From CBDCYS01 sp965226245 (GTDB lineage: Bacteria; Acidobacteriota; Terriglobia; Bryobacterales; UBA6623), in the NCBI GenBank assembly GCA_965226245.1, contig CBDDCL010000015.1, positions 186,001-250,000 of the forward strand: 64,000 nucleotides of DNA, in the 5' to 3' direction. Made by a program: the position numbers and the translations under genes. Of the stretch, positions 63,859 to 64,000 are shown one piece after another (the first letter of the stretch is position 1; each line of letters starts with the position of its first letter). The notes below the pieces were generated by a model. The model did no database searches, was not told where the DNA came from, and saw only the letters and a program-made list of their open reading frames with translations.

Positions 63859-64000
63859 CTGGCCGCAACGTACTGGAAACACGCCACTTCGGAGCGGGGT
63901 TTTGCCGACGCGGATTCTGGGCGGGAGGGGAAACCGGGGACGGAGAAGCCAAAAGACCAGTTGCCGAGCTCCCACCTTACGACGGCCGTCAAGCCGCTAC

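Overview
The window looks like chromosome of an acidobacterium of the Solibacter/Bryobacter type. Two secreted proteins carry the Solibacter-type C-terminal domain (TIGR03437). Other pointers are paired PQQ dehydrogenases with c-type heme motifs, secreted proteins with a GDPDLxGxW-like motif, and several dispersed palindromic repeats. This assignment is inference; the 16S gene in the window (23484-25026, minus strand) would settle it.

Layout. 0-0.6 kb: an IS1380-like element that landed inside an older IS1595-family copy. 0.7-14.1 kb: periplasmic metabolism and housekeeping (two PQQ dehydrogenases, a sugar isomerase-like TIM barrel, an M20 peptidase, an HtrA protease, a TIGR03437 protein) interleaved with three toxin-antitoxin loci: VapBC (broken), MntA-HepT (intact), MazEF (toxin truncated). 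14.1-15.7 kb: a scrap zone with IS21-type end repeats, an integrase fragment, a piece of a 5S rRNA gene and intact IS copy 1. 15.8-19.2 kb: a giant secreted protein with a fresh 60-bp tandem duplication. 19.2-25.5 kb: a complete rRNA operon on the minus strand, ordered 16S, tRNA-Ala, tRNA-Ile, 23S, 5S, with boxA-like antitermination sites. 26-30.1 kb: a two-gene AAA ATPase / ATPase-TPR operon with a strong promoter and palindromic operators. 30.2-31.7 kb: a palindromic cassette and a scrambled transposase. 31.8-40.6 kb: secreted proteins, an SRPBCC protein, a Gfo/Idh oxidoreductase, a methyltransferase, a TctC-like binding protein and two dTDP-sugar genes.

40.6-47.0 kb is a histidine operon (hisI-hisD-hisC-HAD phosphatase-hisB-hisH-hisF) preceded by a 21-codon leader peptide rich in His codons and a classical terminator, i.e. 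a translation-coupled attenuator. The antiterminator strand overlaps the leader stop codon. hisA, hisG and hisE are not in the window. 47.2-52.7 kb holds a palindromic cassette with its ORF, an S41-type protein and a GlcG-like protein; 48.8-54.2 kb also contains truncated ppsA-like, selD and istB fragments.

54.5-63.8 kb is the most unusual part. An ABC-2 polysaccharide export permease gene (wzm) is cut into three pieces. One cut is an IS630-type element. The other is a roughly 3-kb element with 24-bp terminal inverted repeats, a transposase and a two-gene passenger operon (small membrane protein, then a DNA methyltransferase fused to HNH). Each terminal repeat carries a -35 box, giving two inward promoters of identical geometry with start codons 6 nt from the -10. 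Three near-identical copies of a different IS1595-family element have since landed in the larger element, two in the methyltransferase gene and one in the passenger promoter. The partner ATPase gene wzt is intact; the next gene, a methyltransferase, is cut by an IS1380-like remnant.
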